Below are positions 23,212 to 32,803 of a DNA stretch of 64,000 nucleotides, piece after piece. The position numbers and the translations under genes are program-made. Source of the DNA: CAZDKK01 sp964603725. Its GTDB lineage: Bacteria > Eisenbacteria > RBG-16-71-46 > CAIMUX01 > WJJG01. The stretch lies in contig CAZRWW010000011.1 of the NCBI GenBank assembly GCA_964603725.1, positions 35,833 through 99,832 of the forward strand. The letters run 5' to 3'. Position 1 is the stretch's first letter, and every line of letters starts with the position of its first letter. The notes beneath the pieces are model-generated. The model ran no database searches, had not been told where the DNA came from, and saw nothing but the letters and a program-made list of their open reading frames with translations.

Positions 23212-25911
23212 TCACTCGGCCGGACATCCCCGGCCGTTGCGACCGTCTGCGAGCTCCAGTCCGTGGTAGTGCAAGAGCCGGTAGACCCGCGTGCGGTACG
23301 TGTTCAACTCGCGGGCGATCCCGGCGATGTTGCCGCCGTGCTTGCGCACCAATCCGGCCAGTTCGTCCCGCGTGGGACGCGCCCGCTCGCTGTCCGCGCG
23401 CGCCCGCCGCGCAGGCGCGCCGCCAGCCGGCAGCGTGGCGCGCAGGGCGCGCGCGATGAGGCGCTCGATCTGCGGGTGGGGCACGGCGCTCGCGGCGAGC
23501 GCGGCCACCTGCGCGACGCAGTGCTGGAGCTGGCGCACGTTGCCGGGCCACGCATAGCTTTGCAGGCGCGCGCCCAGTCCCGCCGCGAGGATGGGCCCCA
23601 GGCGCCCCGGCGCCAGCCCGTGGCGCGCCGCGAAGGCGCGCACCAGCGGGGGGATGTCCTCGCGGCGCGACCGCAGGGGCGGCACGTGGATCTCGGCCCC
23701 GGCCAACCGGAAGTAGAGGTCGCCGCGGTACCCGCCCTGCGCGACGAGCTGGGAGAGCGATCGGTGGCTGGCCGCGATGACGCGCGCCGAGACGCACTGC
23801 ACGCGATCCGAGCCCACCGGGCGCACCTCGCCGGAGTCGAGGAAGCGCAGCAGCGCGGCCTGGGCGGGCGGATCGAGATCGGCGATCTCGTCGAGGAACA
23901 GCGTCCCGCCCTCGGCTTGCAGGATGAGCCCTTCCCGGTCGCGATGGGCGCCCGTGAACGCGCCGCGCCGGTGACCGAACAGCTCCGCCTCGAGCAGCTC
24001 GCCCCGCCGCGTGGCGGCGTTGAAGACCACGAACCCGCCGCGCCGGCCGCTCATCCGGTGCGCCGCGCGCGCCACGAGCTCCTTGCCCGCGCCGGTCTCG
24101 CCCTGAATGAGGATCGGCAGCGTGCTGGCGGCGATGCGCGCGACATGGAGCAGCTCGCTGTGAAAGACCTGACTGCGGGTGATGATGCCAAAGGCTTCCC
24201 AGCGCTGCGGTCCGGGGTCCGGATCGCCGGCGTCCCTGGCGGGCCGTGGTGTCGCGATCGGATCCGCCGGCCGGCCGCTCGGGCCCGGCGGCGGCGCGGT
24301 CGCCCCCGGCGATTCCGCGGCCGCGACCGGCCCCGGCTCGAGGGCGGGCGGGCGCAGGCGCAGGCGCGCCAGATGGCTCTGCGCGGCGCGGCACTGGCGG
24401 GCGGCCGCCGCGCGCGACTCGGGCGTGCGAGCCTGCGCCGCCAGGGCGTGGGCCAGAATCCAGGCGATCTCGGCGCGCTCGGGCACGATGCCGGCGCACG
24501 CGGCCAGGCGGAGGGCGCCGCTCAGGGCCGACACCGCTTCGGCCGAGCGGCCCCGTCGCAGCAGCGCCAGGCCCCGCGCACGGTGCGCGGCGACCTCCAG
24601 GCCGGCCTGCCGGCCCGGGTTCAGGCACCGCAAGGCTTCGTCGGCGTGCTGCTCGGCTTCGCTGTCCGCCTCGAGCAGCGCGAGCGCCTCGGCGGCGCGC
24701 GCGTGAAAGACGGCTCGGGCGCCGTCGGCGAGGTCGGCGCCCTGCAGCACGCGACTGGCCAGCCGCAGGGCTCGCCGGCTCTTCTCGCGGGCTCCGGCCG
24801 TCGCGCAGACCTGGGCCAGGGTGGCGTAGGCGTCCAGCAGGCAGCGCGCCTCGCCGAGCCGCCGGGCCTGGCGCAGCGCGGTGATCACGTGCGCGCGCGC
24901 GTCGCCCGGACGCGACATCCGGCCCAGAATGCGGGCGAGCCGGATGCGCGTGGCGATCTCCGTCAGGGATTGCCCCAGCGCGCGTGCCTCGCCCAGAGCC
25001 TGTTCGTGCAGGCCGAGCGAGTCCCCCACGCGACCTTCACACCAGCGCGCCTGCGCCAGGGCGAGCAGCGTCACCAACGCCTGGTGCAGTCGGCCCGCGC
25101 GCAGCAGGGCGCTGCGGGCGCTCAGCAGGAAGGGCGCCGCCCCGGGCGCCCGGCCGGTCGCGAGCAGCATCCGCCCCAGCGCCAGCAGCGCCTCGCCCGC
25201 CAGATCGGCCCGTTCCGCGCGCCGGGCTGCGCCGAGCGCACCGCGCGCCAGGCTCCCCGCCTCGGCGTGGCGGCCGAGCTCGTGCGCGGCCCGGCTGGCG
25301 GTCAGCATGAGCCTCGCCCGCCAGCCGGGCTCCACGCCGTCGGCCGCGCGCGATTGCAGGAAGTCCTGCGCCCGCCGGCGCGCGGCCGCGGGACGCCTGT
25401 CGCGGGTGTGCACCAGTGTCTCGAGCAGCGCCGCCGCCGCGAGTTGCTGGGCGTCGAGCGACTCGCGCCGGCCGCAGACCTTGAGCGTGTCGATCAAGAC
25501 CGCCACGCCGTCGGCTGGATCGGCGCCGCGTGAAATGGCGCCGCACCCATCGGGCCGGTCCGGATCGCCGCCGCCCGAATCGCCGCCGCCCGAGTCGCCG
25601 ACGCCCGAGTCGCCGCCGCCCGAGTCGCCGCCGCCCGAATCGCCGCCGCCCGAGTCGACTTCGCGGCCGGGCCCGGCGAGAGCGCACTCTTCGCAGCCGA
25701 CTTCGGCCTGGAGCGCAACCTCGATCTCGAGCAACCGCCAGGCCACTTCCTCGTCGCGGGTCAGCTCCAGCCTGCCGGCTGACCGCAGCCGCTCCAGCTC
25801 CGCGAACACGGCGCGCGCCGCGGACCAGGCCCCGGTGGCCACGTAGCACTCGAGAATCGCTTCGGTCGCGGGCCAATCCGCGGACTCAAGCTGCGGCTCG
25901 ACGATCGTCAT
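23212..25911 (-). CDS. Sigma-54-dependent activator with TPR-like sensor domain
   Basis: An 899-aa enhancer-binding protein. Residues 1-560 are all-alpha and TPR-like (ALVTLLALAQARWCEGRVGDSLGLHEQAL and similar Ala/Leu-rich hairpins), in place of the usual receiver, PAS or GAF sensor. The AAA+ domain (about 565-805) has Walker A QGETGAGKE, the sigma-54 contact loop GAFTGA, Walker B LFLDEIADL and the WPGNVRQL sensor region. A Fis-type helix-turn-helix ends the protein (about 845-890: GNIAGIARELNTYRTRVYRLL). Residues 86-115 are six DSGGG units coded by a 15-bp tandem repeat. The start has only a G-rich upstream sequence, so the exact N-terminus is uncertain. Targets are unknown. Confidence 0.88.
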   Translation of the reverse strand: MTIVEPQLESADWPATEAILECYVATGAWSAARAVFAELERLRSAGRLELTRDEEVAWRLLEIEVALQAEVGCEECALAGPGREVDSGGGDSGGGDSGGGDSGVGDSGGGDSGGGDPDRPDGCGAISRGADPADGVAVLIDTLKVCGRRESLDAQQLAAAALLETLVHTRDRRPAAARRRAQDFLQSRAADGVEPGWRARLMLTASRAAHELGRHAEAGSLARGALGAARRAERADLAGEALLALGRMLLATGRAPGAAPFLLSARSALLRAGRLHQALVTLLALAQARWCEGRVGDSLGLHEQALGEARALGQSLTEIATRIRLARILGRMSRPGDARAHVITALRQARRLGEARCLLDAYATLAQVCATAGAREKSRRALRLASRVLQGADLADGARAVFHARAAEALALLEADSEAEQHADEALRCLNPGRQAGLEVAAHRARGLALLRRGRSAEAVSALSGALRLAACAGIVPERAEIAWILAHALAAQARTPESRAAAARQCRAAQSHLARLRLRPPALEPGPVAAAESPGATAPPPGPSGRPADPIATPRPARDAGDPDPGPQRWEAFGIITRSQVFHSELLHVARIAASTLPILIQGETGAGKELVARAAHRMSGRRGGFVVFNAATRRGELLEAELFGHRRGAFTGAHRDREGLILQAEGGTLFLDEIADLDPPAQAALLRFLDSGEVRPVGSDRVQCVSARVIAASHRSLSQLVAQGGYRGDLYFRLAGAEIHVPPLRSRREDIPPLVRAFAARHGLAPGRLGPILAAGLGARLQSYAWPGNVRQLQHCVAQVAALAASAVPHPQIERLIARALRATLPAGGAPARRARADSERARPTRDELAGLVRKHGGNIAGIARELNTYRTRVYRLLHYHGLELADGRNGRGCPAE
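25567..25656. repeat. Six-copy 15-bp coding minisatellite (DSGGG repeat)
   Basis: Six contiguous 15-bp units of form GCCGCCGCCCGARTC (25567-25656, one with a point change to GCCGAC). They encode DSGGG x6 in the sensor part of the sigma-54 activator on the minus strand. The length is a multiple of three, so copy-number changes keep the frame. Confidence 0.9.
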
Positions 25912-26122
25912 GGCGCCCCCCGCTCTCGCTTCCGGGGCGATGCTGGCCGCTCAGGCGCAGATCGCCCCAAGGGATGTGGATCCGCGGAGACGGCCATGCA
26001 AACTGGGAGTTCGCGAACAGACCTGCGCGCGCAACGTCAGAAGGGGGCTGACCCAGGGACCCTACACGCGGTCCGGACCCCGGGTCAAGCCCCCCATTCC
26101 GGCCTGAGGCCTGGGCTGACCC

Positions 26123-27445
26123 CTACAGCGTGAAGGCAAAATCCTCGATCAGCGCCCCCGGGAGCCGCACGCTGCCCACGTTGCGACCGCCGTAAGTCTC
26201 GCTGGCCAGGATCATCTCCCGCTCGCGCGTCAGTCCGATCAGGTTCGCCCCGAACATCCGGTAGAACGACTCATCGAAGCGCATCACGTTGAGCGGGGCG
26301 ACGATGCGCCCGTTCTCGACCCAGAAGGTGGCGAAGCGCGTCATACCGGTCATCCGGCAGGCCGGGCGGTCGGAGTAGTTGAGGTACCAGAGGTTGTTCA
26401 CGTAGGCGCCTGTGTCCAGCCGCTCAAGAACCTCAGCCATCGGAACGTCGCCGGCAGCCAGCTCCGTCGACTGCGGCGCCTCCCACGGCGCGGCGCCGTT
26501 GGTCGGCACGCCGTACTCCTTGGCCGACCGCGGCGAGACGAGGCAGTCCTTGAAGCGCCCGTTCTCGATGAGCACGACCTCGTCGGGCTTGATGAAACCC
26601 TTGGCGTCGAAGTTGGGCGCGATCCCGCCGGCGGTGTTCTCCTTGAGCGTGAAGCCGGGACTCACTGCCTCCCCGCTCTCGCTCATCTTGATGAGCGAGG
26701 CGATCTTCGACTTGTGGCTCTTCAGCCCGAAGCCGCCCCAGGAGAGCAGGCCCAGAACCTCTTCGAGCGCCTTGGGCGAGAGATAGACACGGTACTTGCC
26801 GGGCTTGATCGTCTTGGGCTCGCGGCTCAGCAGATCGAGCTGCTCGCCCGCCTCCGCCATCTTCTGGCGCAGGTCCGCGGGGTTCCAGGCGAAGCCGGCG
26901 TAGGCCGACTTGACCGCCTTGTCGGCGCGCAGGTAGAAGGACCAGTCCAGGTGATAGCTGAAGGTCGCGAACCAATTCTTCTGCCCCAGGCTGTTGGCGA
27001 AGCCGCGGTAGATGCCTCCTTGCGCCAGGATGCCGACCAGATCCTTGCCCTCGCCCGCGGCCATGACGTCGGCCAGCACCTGCTCGCGCGCGGGCAGCTC
27101 GTTCTTGCCGACGCGCTCGGTCGAGCGCACCTCGGTGGCGTAGAGCAGGTGCGGGTCCTCGGGCAGGTGGTCGAGCCGGGCGCGCAGGTCCTCGATGGCC
27201 GCCCGCACGCGGCCGCGGTCCTCCTCGGCCGTGCCGCTCAGGGATAGCTGCGCCTCGGCGTGTCGCTGGCCGCGGATCAGGTCGATCGACAGGTCCGACG
27301 CCGACACCGAACCCGGCTGGCGCACCCGGTTGTGATTGAACCGCACGAAATCGGACTGCTCGCCTTCGAAACCCAGCGTGATCACTTCGCCCGTCTTGAG
27401 CAGCGAGACGGCGTGGTCGGCTATCGCGTAGAAGATCTCTTGCAT
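26123..27445 (-). CDS. tldE: TldE/PmbA-type subunit of the TldD/TldE protease
   Basis: A 440-aa member of the TldD/PmbA family without the HExxxH metal motif, i.e. the TldE-like partner. Family features visible are GFEGEQSDFVRFNHNRVRQPG near the N-terminus, NTAGGIAPNFDAKGF in the middle, and the C-terminal ENGRIVAPLNVMRFDESFY with LPGALIEDFAF. TldD/TldE complexes are periplasm-independent cytoplasmic metalloproteases that trim unfolded or modified peptides such as microcins. The gene follows tldD after a 31-bp gap, so the pair forms an operon. No bacteriocin precursor was recognised near it. Confidence 0.92.
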   Translation of the reverse strand: MQEIFYAIADHAVSLLKTGEVITLGFEGEQSDFVRFNHNRVRQPGSVSASDLSIDLIRGQRHAEAQLSLSGTAEEDRGRVRAAIEDLRARLDHLPEDPHLLYATEVRSTERVGKNELPAREQVLADVMAAGEGKDLVGILAQGGIYRGFANSLGQKNWFATFSYHLDWSFYLRADKAVKSAYAGFAWNPADLRQKMAEAGEQLDLLSREPKTIKPGKYRVYLSPKALEEVLGLLSWGGFGLKSHKSKIASLIKMSESGEAVSPGFTLKENTAGGIAPNFDAKGFIKPDEVVLIENGRFKDCLVSPRSAKEYGVPTNGAAPWEAPQSTELAAGDVPMAEVLERLDTGAYVNNLWYLNYSDRPACRMTGMTRFATFWVENGRIVAPLNVMRFDESFYRMFGANLIGLTREREMILASETYGGRNVGSVRLPGALIEDFAFTL

Positions 27446-27476
27446 GGTCTCATCCTCTCCTTTGCCTGCCCCGTTC

Positions 27477-28910
27477 CTACTCGCCGCCGAAGATCTCGAC
27501 GCCGGCGAACAGCGCGACCGGCGTGGCGTGCCCCACCCGGATGACCTGATTGGGCTCGCCCTTGCCGCAGTTGGGCGTTCCGTGCACGCGGAAGGTCGTC
27601 GAATCGCCGACCATCTTGAGGTTGTTCCAGAAGGTCTTCGAAATCCCCCGGTAGTTCGGGTTGCGCACGACCTGGGTGAGCTTGCCGTTCTCGATGAGTT
27701 GGCCCCACTCGCACCCGAACTGGAACTTGTTGCGCGAGTCGTCGATCGACCAGGAGTTGTTCGAGCGCATGTAGACGCCCTTCTCCACCGCCGCCACCAT
27801 CTGCTCGAACGTGGCCGTGCCGGGCTCGAGGTTCAGGTTCGACATCCGATCGATCGGGGGTCGCCGCCAGCCGTCGGCGCGCGTCGTGGAAACGCCCGGC
27901 TTCCCGGCGCGCGTCTGCGAGATGAGGCCGCCCAGGACGCGCTTGAGGATTCCCTTCTCGATGATGAACTGCTTCTCGGCCGCGCAGCCGTCGTCGTCGA
28001 AGGCAAAGGAGGCGAACTCAGTGCGGATAGTCGGATCGTAGGTGATGTTCATCAAGTCCGATCCGTAGCGGAACGTGCCGATGTAGTCGAGCTGCACGAA
28101 GCTCGTCCCGGCGTAGTTGCGCTCGTCGCCCAGAATGCGGTCCAGCTCCAGGGGGTGGCCCACCGACTCATGGACCTGGAGGTGGAGCTGATCGGGCGCC
28201 AGCAGCAGGTCCATCGTGCCGGTCGGGCAGTTGGGCGCCGACAAGAGCGCGAGCGCCTCCTCGGCCAGCTTGGGGCCCTCCGTGCGGAAGCCGACCCGAT
28301 CGATAACTTCCAGCCCGCCCTGCTGGCACAACGCGCCGGCCCCGAGCGTGCGGGTCTGCGTCAGGTTGCCTGCGTGGGCCGAGACGATGAGATTGGGATA
28401 GAGCCGGTGGAGGCGCTGGCGCACGCGGCCGCCGTCGTTGGTGAAGTAGTGCTGGTCCGTGCGCGCGTACCACAGGAACGCGTCGAAGTCGGCGATGCGC
28501 TCGTCGGTCTGCAGGCGCGCGCACTCCTGGCGGACGATGTCGATCTTCTGGGGCAGCGCGAGCGACTCCCAGGGCCGCTCGACGGGCGATTCGTACTCGC
28601 CCCGCGGATGGGGCATCGCGACCTTGGAGTAGTCGAACACCGCCCGGGACGCCGAGGCGTGGGCCCAGGCCTGCGCCCGCTCGACCGCCGCGGCCAGCCC
28701 GGCCCGCGAGAGGTCGGCCGTGGCGGCGTAGCCGTAGCCGCCCCGATCGATCACGGTCACCATTGCCCCGCAGTCGCGCGCGGTCTGGATCGGCTGCAAG
28801 ACGTTCTGGCGAACCCGAATCGCCTCGCTCTGTTCGTCCACAACGCGCAGGGAGCAGAAGCCGGAGCGCGGCAGGACCTGCCGGAACCGCTCCTCGAGGC
28901 CTGCAAACAT
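27477..28910 (-). CDS. tldD: TldD metalloprotease
   Basis: A 477-aa catalytic subunit of the TldD/TldE protease. The zinc site is the family's HExxxH, seen as VHESVGHPLELDRILGDE around residue 245-262. The N-terminal SGFCSLRVVDEQSEAIRVRQN and the C-terminal SNNSWSIDDSRNKFQFGCEWGQLIENGKL are also typical of TldD. Complexes of this family degrade small or unfolded peptides inside a hollow heterodimer. It is the first gene of the tldD-tldE pair. Start ATG 28910 is preceded on the minus strand by GGAGGAG-like sequence. Confidence 0.93.
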   Translation of the reverse strand: MFAGLEERFRQVLPRSGFCSLRVVDEQSEAIRVRQNVLQPIQTARDCGAMVTVIDRGGYGYAATADLSRAGLAAAVERAQAWAHASASRAVFDYSKVAMPHPRGEYESPVERPWESLALPQKIDIVRQECARLQTDERIADFDAFLWYARTDQHYFTNDGGRVRQRLHRLYPNLIVSAHAGNLTQTRTLGAGALCQQGGLEVIDRVGFRTEGPKLAEEALALLSAPNCPTGTMDLLLAPDQLHLQVHESVGHPLELDRILGDERNYAGTSFVQLDYIGTFRYGSDLMNITYDPTIRTEFASFAFDDDGCAAEKQFIIEKGILKRVLGGLISQTRAGKPGVSTTRADGWRRPPIDRMSNLNLEPGTATFEQMVAAVEKGVYMRSNNSWSIDDSRNKFQFGCEWGQLIENGKLTQVVRNPNYRGISKTFWNNLKMVGDSTTFRVHGTPNCGKGEPNQVIRVGHATPVALFAGVEIFGGE

Positions 28911-29076
28911 GATCTCCTCCTTGTTCGATCCTGTTCGATCTCACATCTCGTGTGCGCGTGGGGCCCGGGACGTCGCGTCCGGGCAGGCATCGGGGGGCGG
29001 CCTGCCGGCGACCGGGCGGCCCGCGGGGAGACCCGGGGCCGCGCCGGGCGCGGCCTCCACACCTGAGCGTAGCTTG

Positions 29077-30177
29077 TCAGTGTAAGCGATGGCGTGCCGG
29101 CGCGCCAAGGGGCACGTCGCCGAATGCGGCCTGCGCGCAGGCGTGCGCGCAGGCGTCACAGCGCACGCGCAGCCGGTCGTCGACCGTGAGCTCCAGGCTG
29201 CCCTGACCGCAATCGTCACAGGGGATCGGTTCCAGCGAGCGCAAGAGAGGATTCCAGGTGATCGGCAGCGTCCGCTCCGCGGTGCGCCACCGCAGATGAT
29301 AGGCGCCGCGCAGGACGGGCATCTCCACCTGGGCCACGGCGACCGGCCGCAGCCCGGCACGCAGCGCGTAGCGCGGGTCGAGGTCGCGGATCTTGCGCTC
29401 GTACTCCGCGCGGATGGCGGCCAGCTTCTCCTCCCTGCGCGCCGGGCTGAGCTGCCGCCCGCGGCCCTTGCGACGGGCAAGCTCCTCGGCGAGTCCTTCG
29501 TAGTACTCGTGGAGCCGCTCGGCGTCGCGGGCCCGCCGCCGCTCGAGCCGCGCGACGAACGGGCGCAGGTGGATCAGCGCGCCGCGCGACGCCTCGCGGT
29601 GCAGGGCGGCGCAGAGGGCCGGCCATGGATGCCCGCCCGCCGCCAGGCCGCCGGGGCGCGCGGCGAACAGGCGCGCATCGTCAACCTGCGGCCCCAACGC
29701 GGGGACGGGGGCCAAGGTGGACTGATTCACCAGGGCGGTGACGAGCTTCTCGTAGCTTTCCTCGCTCACCGCGCTCATCACGTAGTGAGCCAGCAGGTAG
29801 CTCGCCGGCGAGGCCTGCGTCTCGCCATAGGTTATCCGAGCGCGGGTGCGAAAGCGCAGGGTCGTGCTCGCTTCATGGGCCAGGGTGCGCGCGTGCGGCC
29901 AGGGCAGCTGGCCGCGCAGGCGGATGACGCTGCTGTCGCTGCGGAGCAGGTCGAGGAGCTTCTCGAGGTCGGCCGAGCCGTAGCCGATCAGCCGCACGCC
30001 GCCGGCGGCCGTCGCCTGCATCGCCAGGAGCGCTTCTTCCTCCCAGTCGAGTCGCGCGGCCAGATTCTCGGGCAGGAGCGCCTGCAGGGCGCCGGCGCCA
30101 GACACGGCCCCCGGCACGGCTTCGACGACGGCGCCGTGCAGCTCCAGGACCCGGGCGGCGTACTGCAGCGGCTCCAC
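29077..30177 (-). CDS. Zinc-ribbon partner of the SNF2 ATPase, unknown function
   Basis: I do not recognise a named family for this 366-aa protein. GTG start at 30177 lies one base after the helicase stop codon, so the two are translationally coupled. The N-terminal 250 residues are mixed alpha/beta with no clear motif. About 225-290 is a charged, probably coiled-coil stretch (RRRARDAERLHEYYEGLAEELARRK, EEKLAAIRAEYERKIRDLD). The C-terminus has a zinc ribbon with CDDC and, 16 residues later, CDAC plus another Cys (CAHAC). This suggests an accessory subunit that binds nucleic acid or RNA polymerase and assists the ATPase. Both roles are inferred from context alone. Confidence 0.7.
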   Translation of the reverse strand: MEPLQYAARVLELHGAVVEAVPGAVSGAGALQALLPENLAARLDWEEEALLAMQATAAGGVRLIGYGSADLEKLLDLLRSDSSVIRLRGQLPWPHARTLAHEASTTLRFRTRARITYGETQASPASYLLAHYVMSAVSEESYEKLVTALVNQSTLAPVPALGPQVDDARLFAARPGGLAAGGHPWPALCAALHREASRGALIHLRPFVARLERRRARDAERLHEYYEGLAEELARRKGRGRQLSPARREEKLAAIRAEYERKIRDLDPRYALRAGLRPVAVAQVEMPVLRGAYHLRWRTAERTLPITWNPLLRSLEPIPCDDCGQGSLELTVDDRLRVRCDACAHACAQAAFGDVPLGAPARHRLH

Positions 30178-30178
30178 C

Positions 30179-32575
30179 TCACACCTCGTAGTCCGCGCCG
30201 AAGAGCGACTCGTCGAGCGACTTGATCTGCTCGTACTTCGCCTTGGCCTGTTGCAGCTCCTGCGAGAGGCGGGCGAAGTTCGCCGCCGCATCCTCGTCCG
30301 AGCCGGCGGCCGCCCACGCCTCGAGGACGCGCTCCGAGAACTCGCGCCGGTCCTCGAGCTGGCCCAAGATCAGATCCACCTCGCCGATGACCAGCTCGAA
30401 CAGGTTGATCTTCTTGTCGAGGATCTCGAGCAAGTGGTCCTCGACACTGCCGCGGGCGCAGAGGTTCAGGATCTCGATCTCGCGCTCCTGCCCGATGCGG
30501 TGGATACGCCCGATGCGCTGCTCGATGCGCATCGGGTTCCACGGCAGGTCGAAGTTGACCAGGCGGTGGCAGAACTGGAGATTGCGACCTTCGCCGCCCA
30601 CCTCGGTCGTGAGCAGTGTGCGGGCGCCGTTGTGGAAGGCATCGATCGCCGCCTCCTTTTCCGCGGTGGTCAGACCGCCGTGGAAGAGCGCCACCTCGTT
30701 CCCGCGCCGGCGCAGCTCGTCGGCCGCGAGACCGAGGGTCTCGCGATAGCTCATGAAGACGATCGTCTTCTCGCGTGAGGATTGCAGGTGCTCGGCCAGG
30801 GCATCGAGCTTCGAGTGCGATTCGAGCGTGCGGGCCAGATCGGCCAGCGCCCGGAGCTCGGCCACGACCGGCGCCTCCGGCGCCGAAGTCTCGAGGAGCC
30901 TGTGCAAGGTTCGCAAGATCGCCCGCGGGCTGCTGCCGGCCTCCGACTGCAGCAGCCTGAGCGTCAGGCGATTGAGTCCCCCGCCGCCGTCCGTCCGCCG
31001 GTAGCCGGCCCGGACCAGCGCCGAGAGCCGCTCGTAGAGCTCCCGCTCGCCGGGAGTCGGCTCCACCGCCAGGGTGGAGGCATGCCGCGCGGGTAGTCGC
31101 AGCCCCGCCAGGGCGCGGGTGTTGCGCACCATGACGCCCGAGAGCAGCTCGCGCAGCTTCTCCTCGTTGACCGGCACGGTCGGATCGTCCGCGGAGACGA
31201 ACTCGTGGATGAAGGCCGCGCGGGTCTTGAGCTGCCCGGGCGCGAGCAGGGTGATCAGGTTGTGCAGCTCCTCGAGGTTGTTCTGCAGTGGCGTCGCGGT
31301 GAGCAGCAGCAGGAAGCGCGACTTGACGCTGTTGACCAGCTTCCAGGCCCGTGTGGCGCGATTGCGCAGGTGATGGGCCTCGTCGACGACGATCAGATCG
31401 AACTGCCGCGCCGCGAGCCGCGGCGCATTGCGCTCCGTCTTGGCCAGCGCGAGCGACGCGATGATCAGGGGCCGCTCGCGCCAGAAGGTCTCGGGATCGC
31501 GCTTGAGCCGGGGGTCGTCCGAGGTGGCGAAGTCGATGCCGAATTTCAGCAGCATCTCCTCCCGCCACTGGGCGACCAGCGAGGGGGGGACGAGCACGAG
31601 GGCCGAGCGGATCAAGCCGCGCAGCAGGTACTCCTTGATGATCATGCCCGCCTCGATCGTCTTGCCCAAACCCACCTCGTCGCACAAGAGCGCGCGACCG
31701 CGGAAGCGCCTCAGGACCTTGCGCACGGTCTCGACCTGATACCAGAACTCGCGCACGTCGCGCAGGGTGGGCAGGCAGAGCAGCTCGTCGATGCTGTTGA
31801 CCATCGACAGCCGGTGGGCGGCCAGGCAGAGCTCATGGTGGCGCGTGTCGTTGCAGTCGCCCCGCATCAGGCGCTCCTGAAAGCCCCGGTCATCGATCGC
31901 CAGCGTGAGGCGCAGCGGGCCCAGGGACGGGCGCGGGAGGATGGGCTGAGGCGCAGGCGGGGCCGACCTGACAGGCGGAGCCGCGGACGGCGTGGCAGGC
32001 GGGGCCGCCTGCGGAGCGGGGGCGGCCGGGGTCGGGACGGAGGCCGCCCTCGCCGGGCGCGCCGGCGCCGGAACCGCCTCCGGCAGCGGCGCACCGGTCA
32101 TCTCCTCGATCCGGCGCTGCAGGTCGGCGATATCCCAGCGCCAGACCCGCCGCCGGCGTGGAAAGCGCGAGCAATACAGGCTCAGGTACTCGGCGGCCTG
32201 GCGGCCGCGGCCCGCTCTGACTGCCATGATGACCAGGTCGGACAGGATGTCGGGATCCGAGTTCCCGGCCCGCAGGGCATCGTCCAGCCCGGCGGCCAAG
32301 ACGTCCATCCAGCCGTGGTCGAGGCAGACCGAGCGCAGCAGCTTGATCGCCGGGTCAAACGAGGGGTACATGCGGATCACGGAGCGTAGGACGCGCATGG
32401 CATCCTGGCCCCGGCCAGCCTCGAGGTGAAGGAAGACGGCGTCGAGCTTGGCCATCGCCCGGTACCCCGGCTGTCGCGTGCTCGACGGGCGACCGAGCCT
32501 CGGCGGTTGTGCCGCGAGGGGCCGCGGCTTGCGCGGCTTCTGGCCGCGCTTGCCGCCGTGCTTGCCCGCGCTCAT
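30179..32575 (-). CDS. SNF2/RapA-like DNA-dependent ATPase with TPR-like N-terminus
   Basis: A 798-aa superfamily 2 ATPase. The order is a basic tail (1-40), TPR-like helices (about 42-160), a Pro/Ala linker (165-215), then a SNF2 core. Core motifs are CDEVGLGKTIEAG (I, 298-310), VVDEAHHLRN (II), LTATPLQNNLEELHNL (III), TIVFMSYRETL (IV) and GGEGRNLQF...IEQRIGRIHRIGQ (V/VI). The GRIHRIGQ form is typical of the RapA/HepA and wider SNF2 group. It has no N-terminal Tudor-like domains, unlike RapA, and no nuclease or methyltransferase neighbours. Its only partner is the coupled zinc-ribbon gene. A role in transcription recycling is as plausible as DNA repair or defence. Confidence 0.85.
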   Translation of the reverse strand: MSAGKHGGKRGQKPRKPRPLAAQPPRLGRPSSTRQPGYRAMAKLDAVFLHLEAGRGQDAMRVLRSVIRMYPSFDPAIKLLRSVCLDHGWMDVLAAGLDDALRAGNSDPDILSDLVIMAVRAGRGRQAAEYLSLYCSRFPRRRRVWRWDIADLQRRIEEMTGAPLPEAVPAPARPARAASVPTPAAPAPQAAPPATPSAAPPVRSAPPAPQPILPRPSLGPLRLTLAIDDRGFQERLMRGDCNDTRHHELCLAAHRLSMVNSIDELLCLPTLRDVREFWYQVETVRKVLRRFRGRALLCDEVGLGKTIEAGMIIKEYLLRGLIRSALVLVPPSLVAQWREEMLLKFGIDFATSDDPRLKRDPETFWRERPLIIASLALAKTERNAPRLAARQFDLIVVDEAHHLRNRATRAWKLVNSVKSRFLLLLTATPLQNNLEELHNLITLLAPGQLKTRAAFIHEFVSADDPTVPVNEEKLRELLSGVMVRNTRALAGLRLPARHASTLAVEPTPGERELYERLSALVRAGYRRTDGGGGLNRLTLRLLQSEAGSSPRAILRTLHRLLETSAPEAPVVAELRALADLARTLESHSKLDALAEHLQSSREKTIVFMSYRETLGLAADELRRRGNEVALFHGGLTTAEKEAAIDAFHNGARTLLTTEVGGEGRNLQFCHRLVNFDLPWNPMRIEQRIGRIHRIGQEREIEILNLCARGSVEDHLLEILDKKINLFELVIGEVDLILGQLEDRREFSERVLEAWAAAGSDEDAAANFARLSQELQQAKAKYEQIKSLDESLFGADYEV

Positions 32576-32749
32576 TCACACCCCCGGTGCCGCCTGAAGT
32601 CCATCTCCGCACACATCAGCGCTGCCCCGACTCCAGGAATAGCAAGGGAGAGGCCGTGACGGCAAGGGAGTTCAGGATGGGCGAAGACGCGTCCGTCACA
32701 GATGAACGCACCACAACCATCGCCTTGCCCGCCGCCTGGTGCCATCCCA

Positions 32750-32766
32750 TCGCCCAGCCTGGGCGA
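32750..32766. promoter_or_regulatory. 17-bp dyad, candidate operator
   Basis: TCGCCCAG and CTGGGCGA flank one central C, a perfect 8-bp inverted repeat 8 bp upstream of a predicted -35 element. A dimeric regulator could bind here. Confidence 0.4.
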
Positions 32767-32774
32767 CAAGCCTG

Positions 32775-32803
32775 GAGACAGAAGCCCCCGGACCCGCTAT
32801 GAT
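32775..32803 (+). promoter_or_regulatory. Candidate promoter for the receiver-GGDEF-EAL gene
   Basis: GAGACA (32775-32780) and TATGAT (32798-32803) are 17 bp apart, giving a leader of about 165 nt to the ATG at 32974. Confidence 0.45.

Noticed and set aside
29077..32575. DISARM-type defence island
   Set aside because: Only a SNF2-like ATPase is present; the DUF1998, PLD and methyltransferase genes expected of DISARM are absent.
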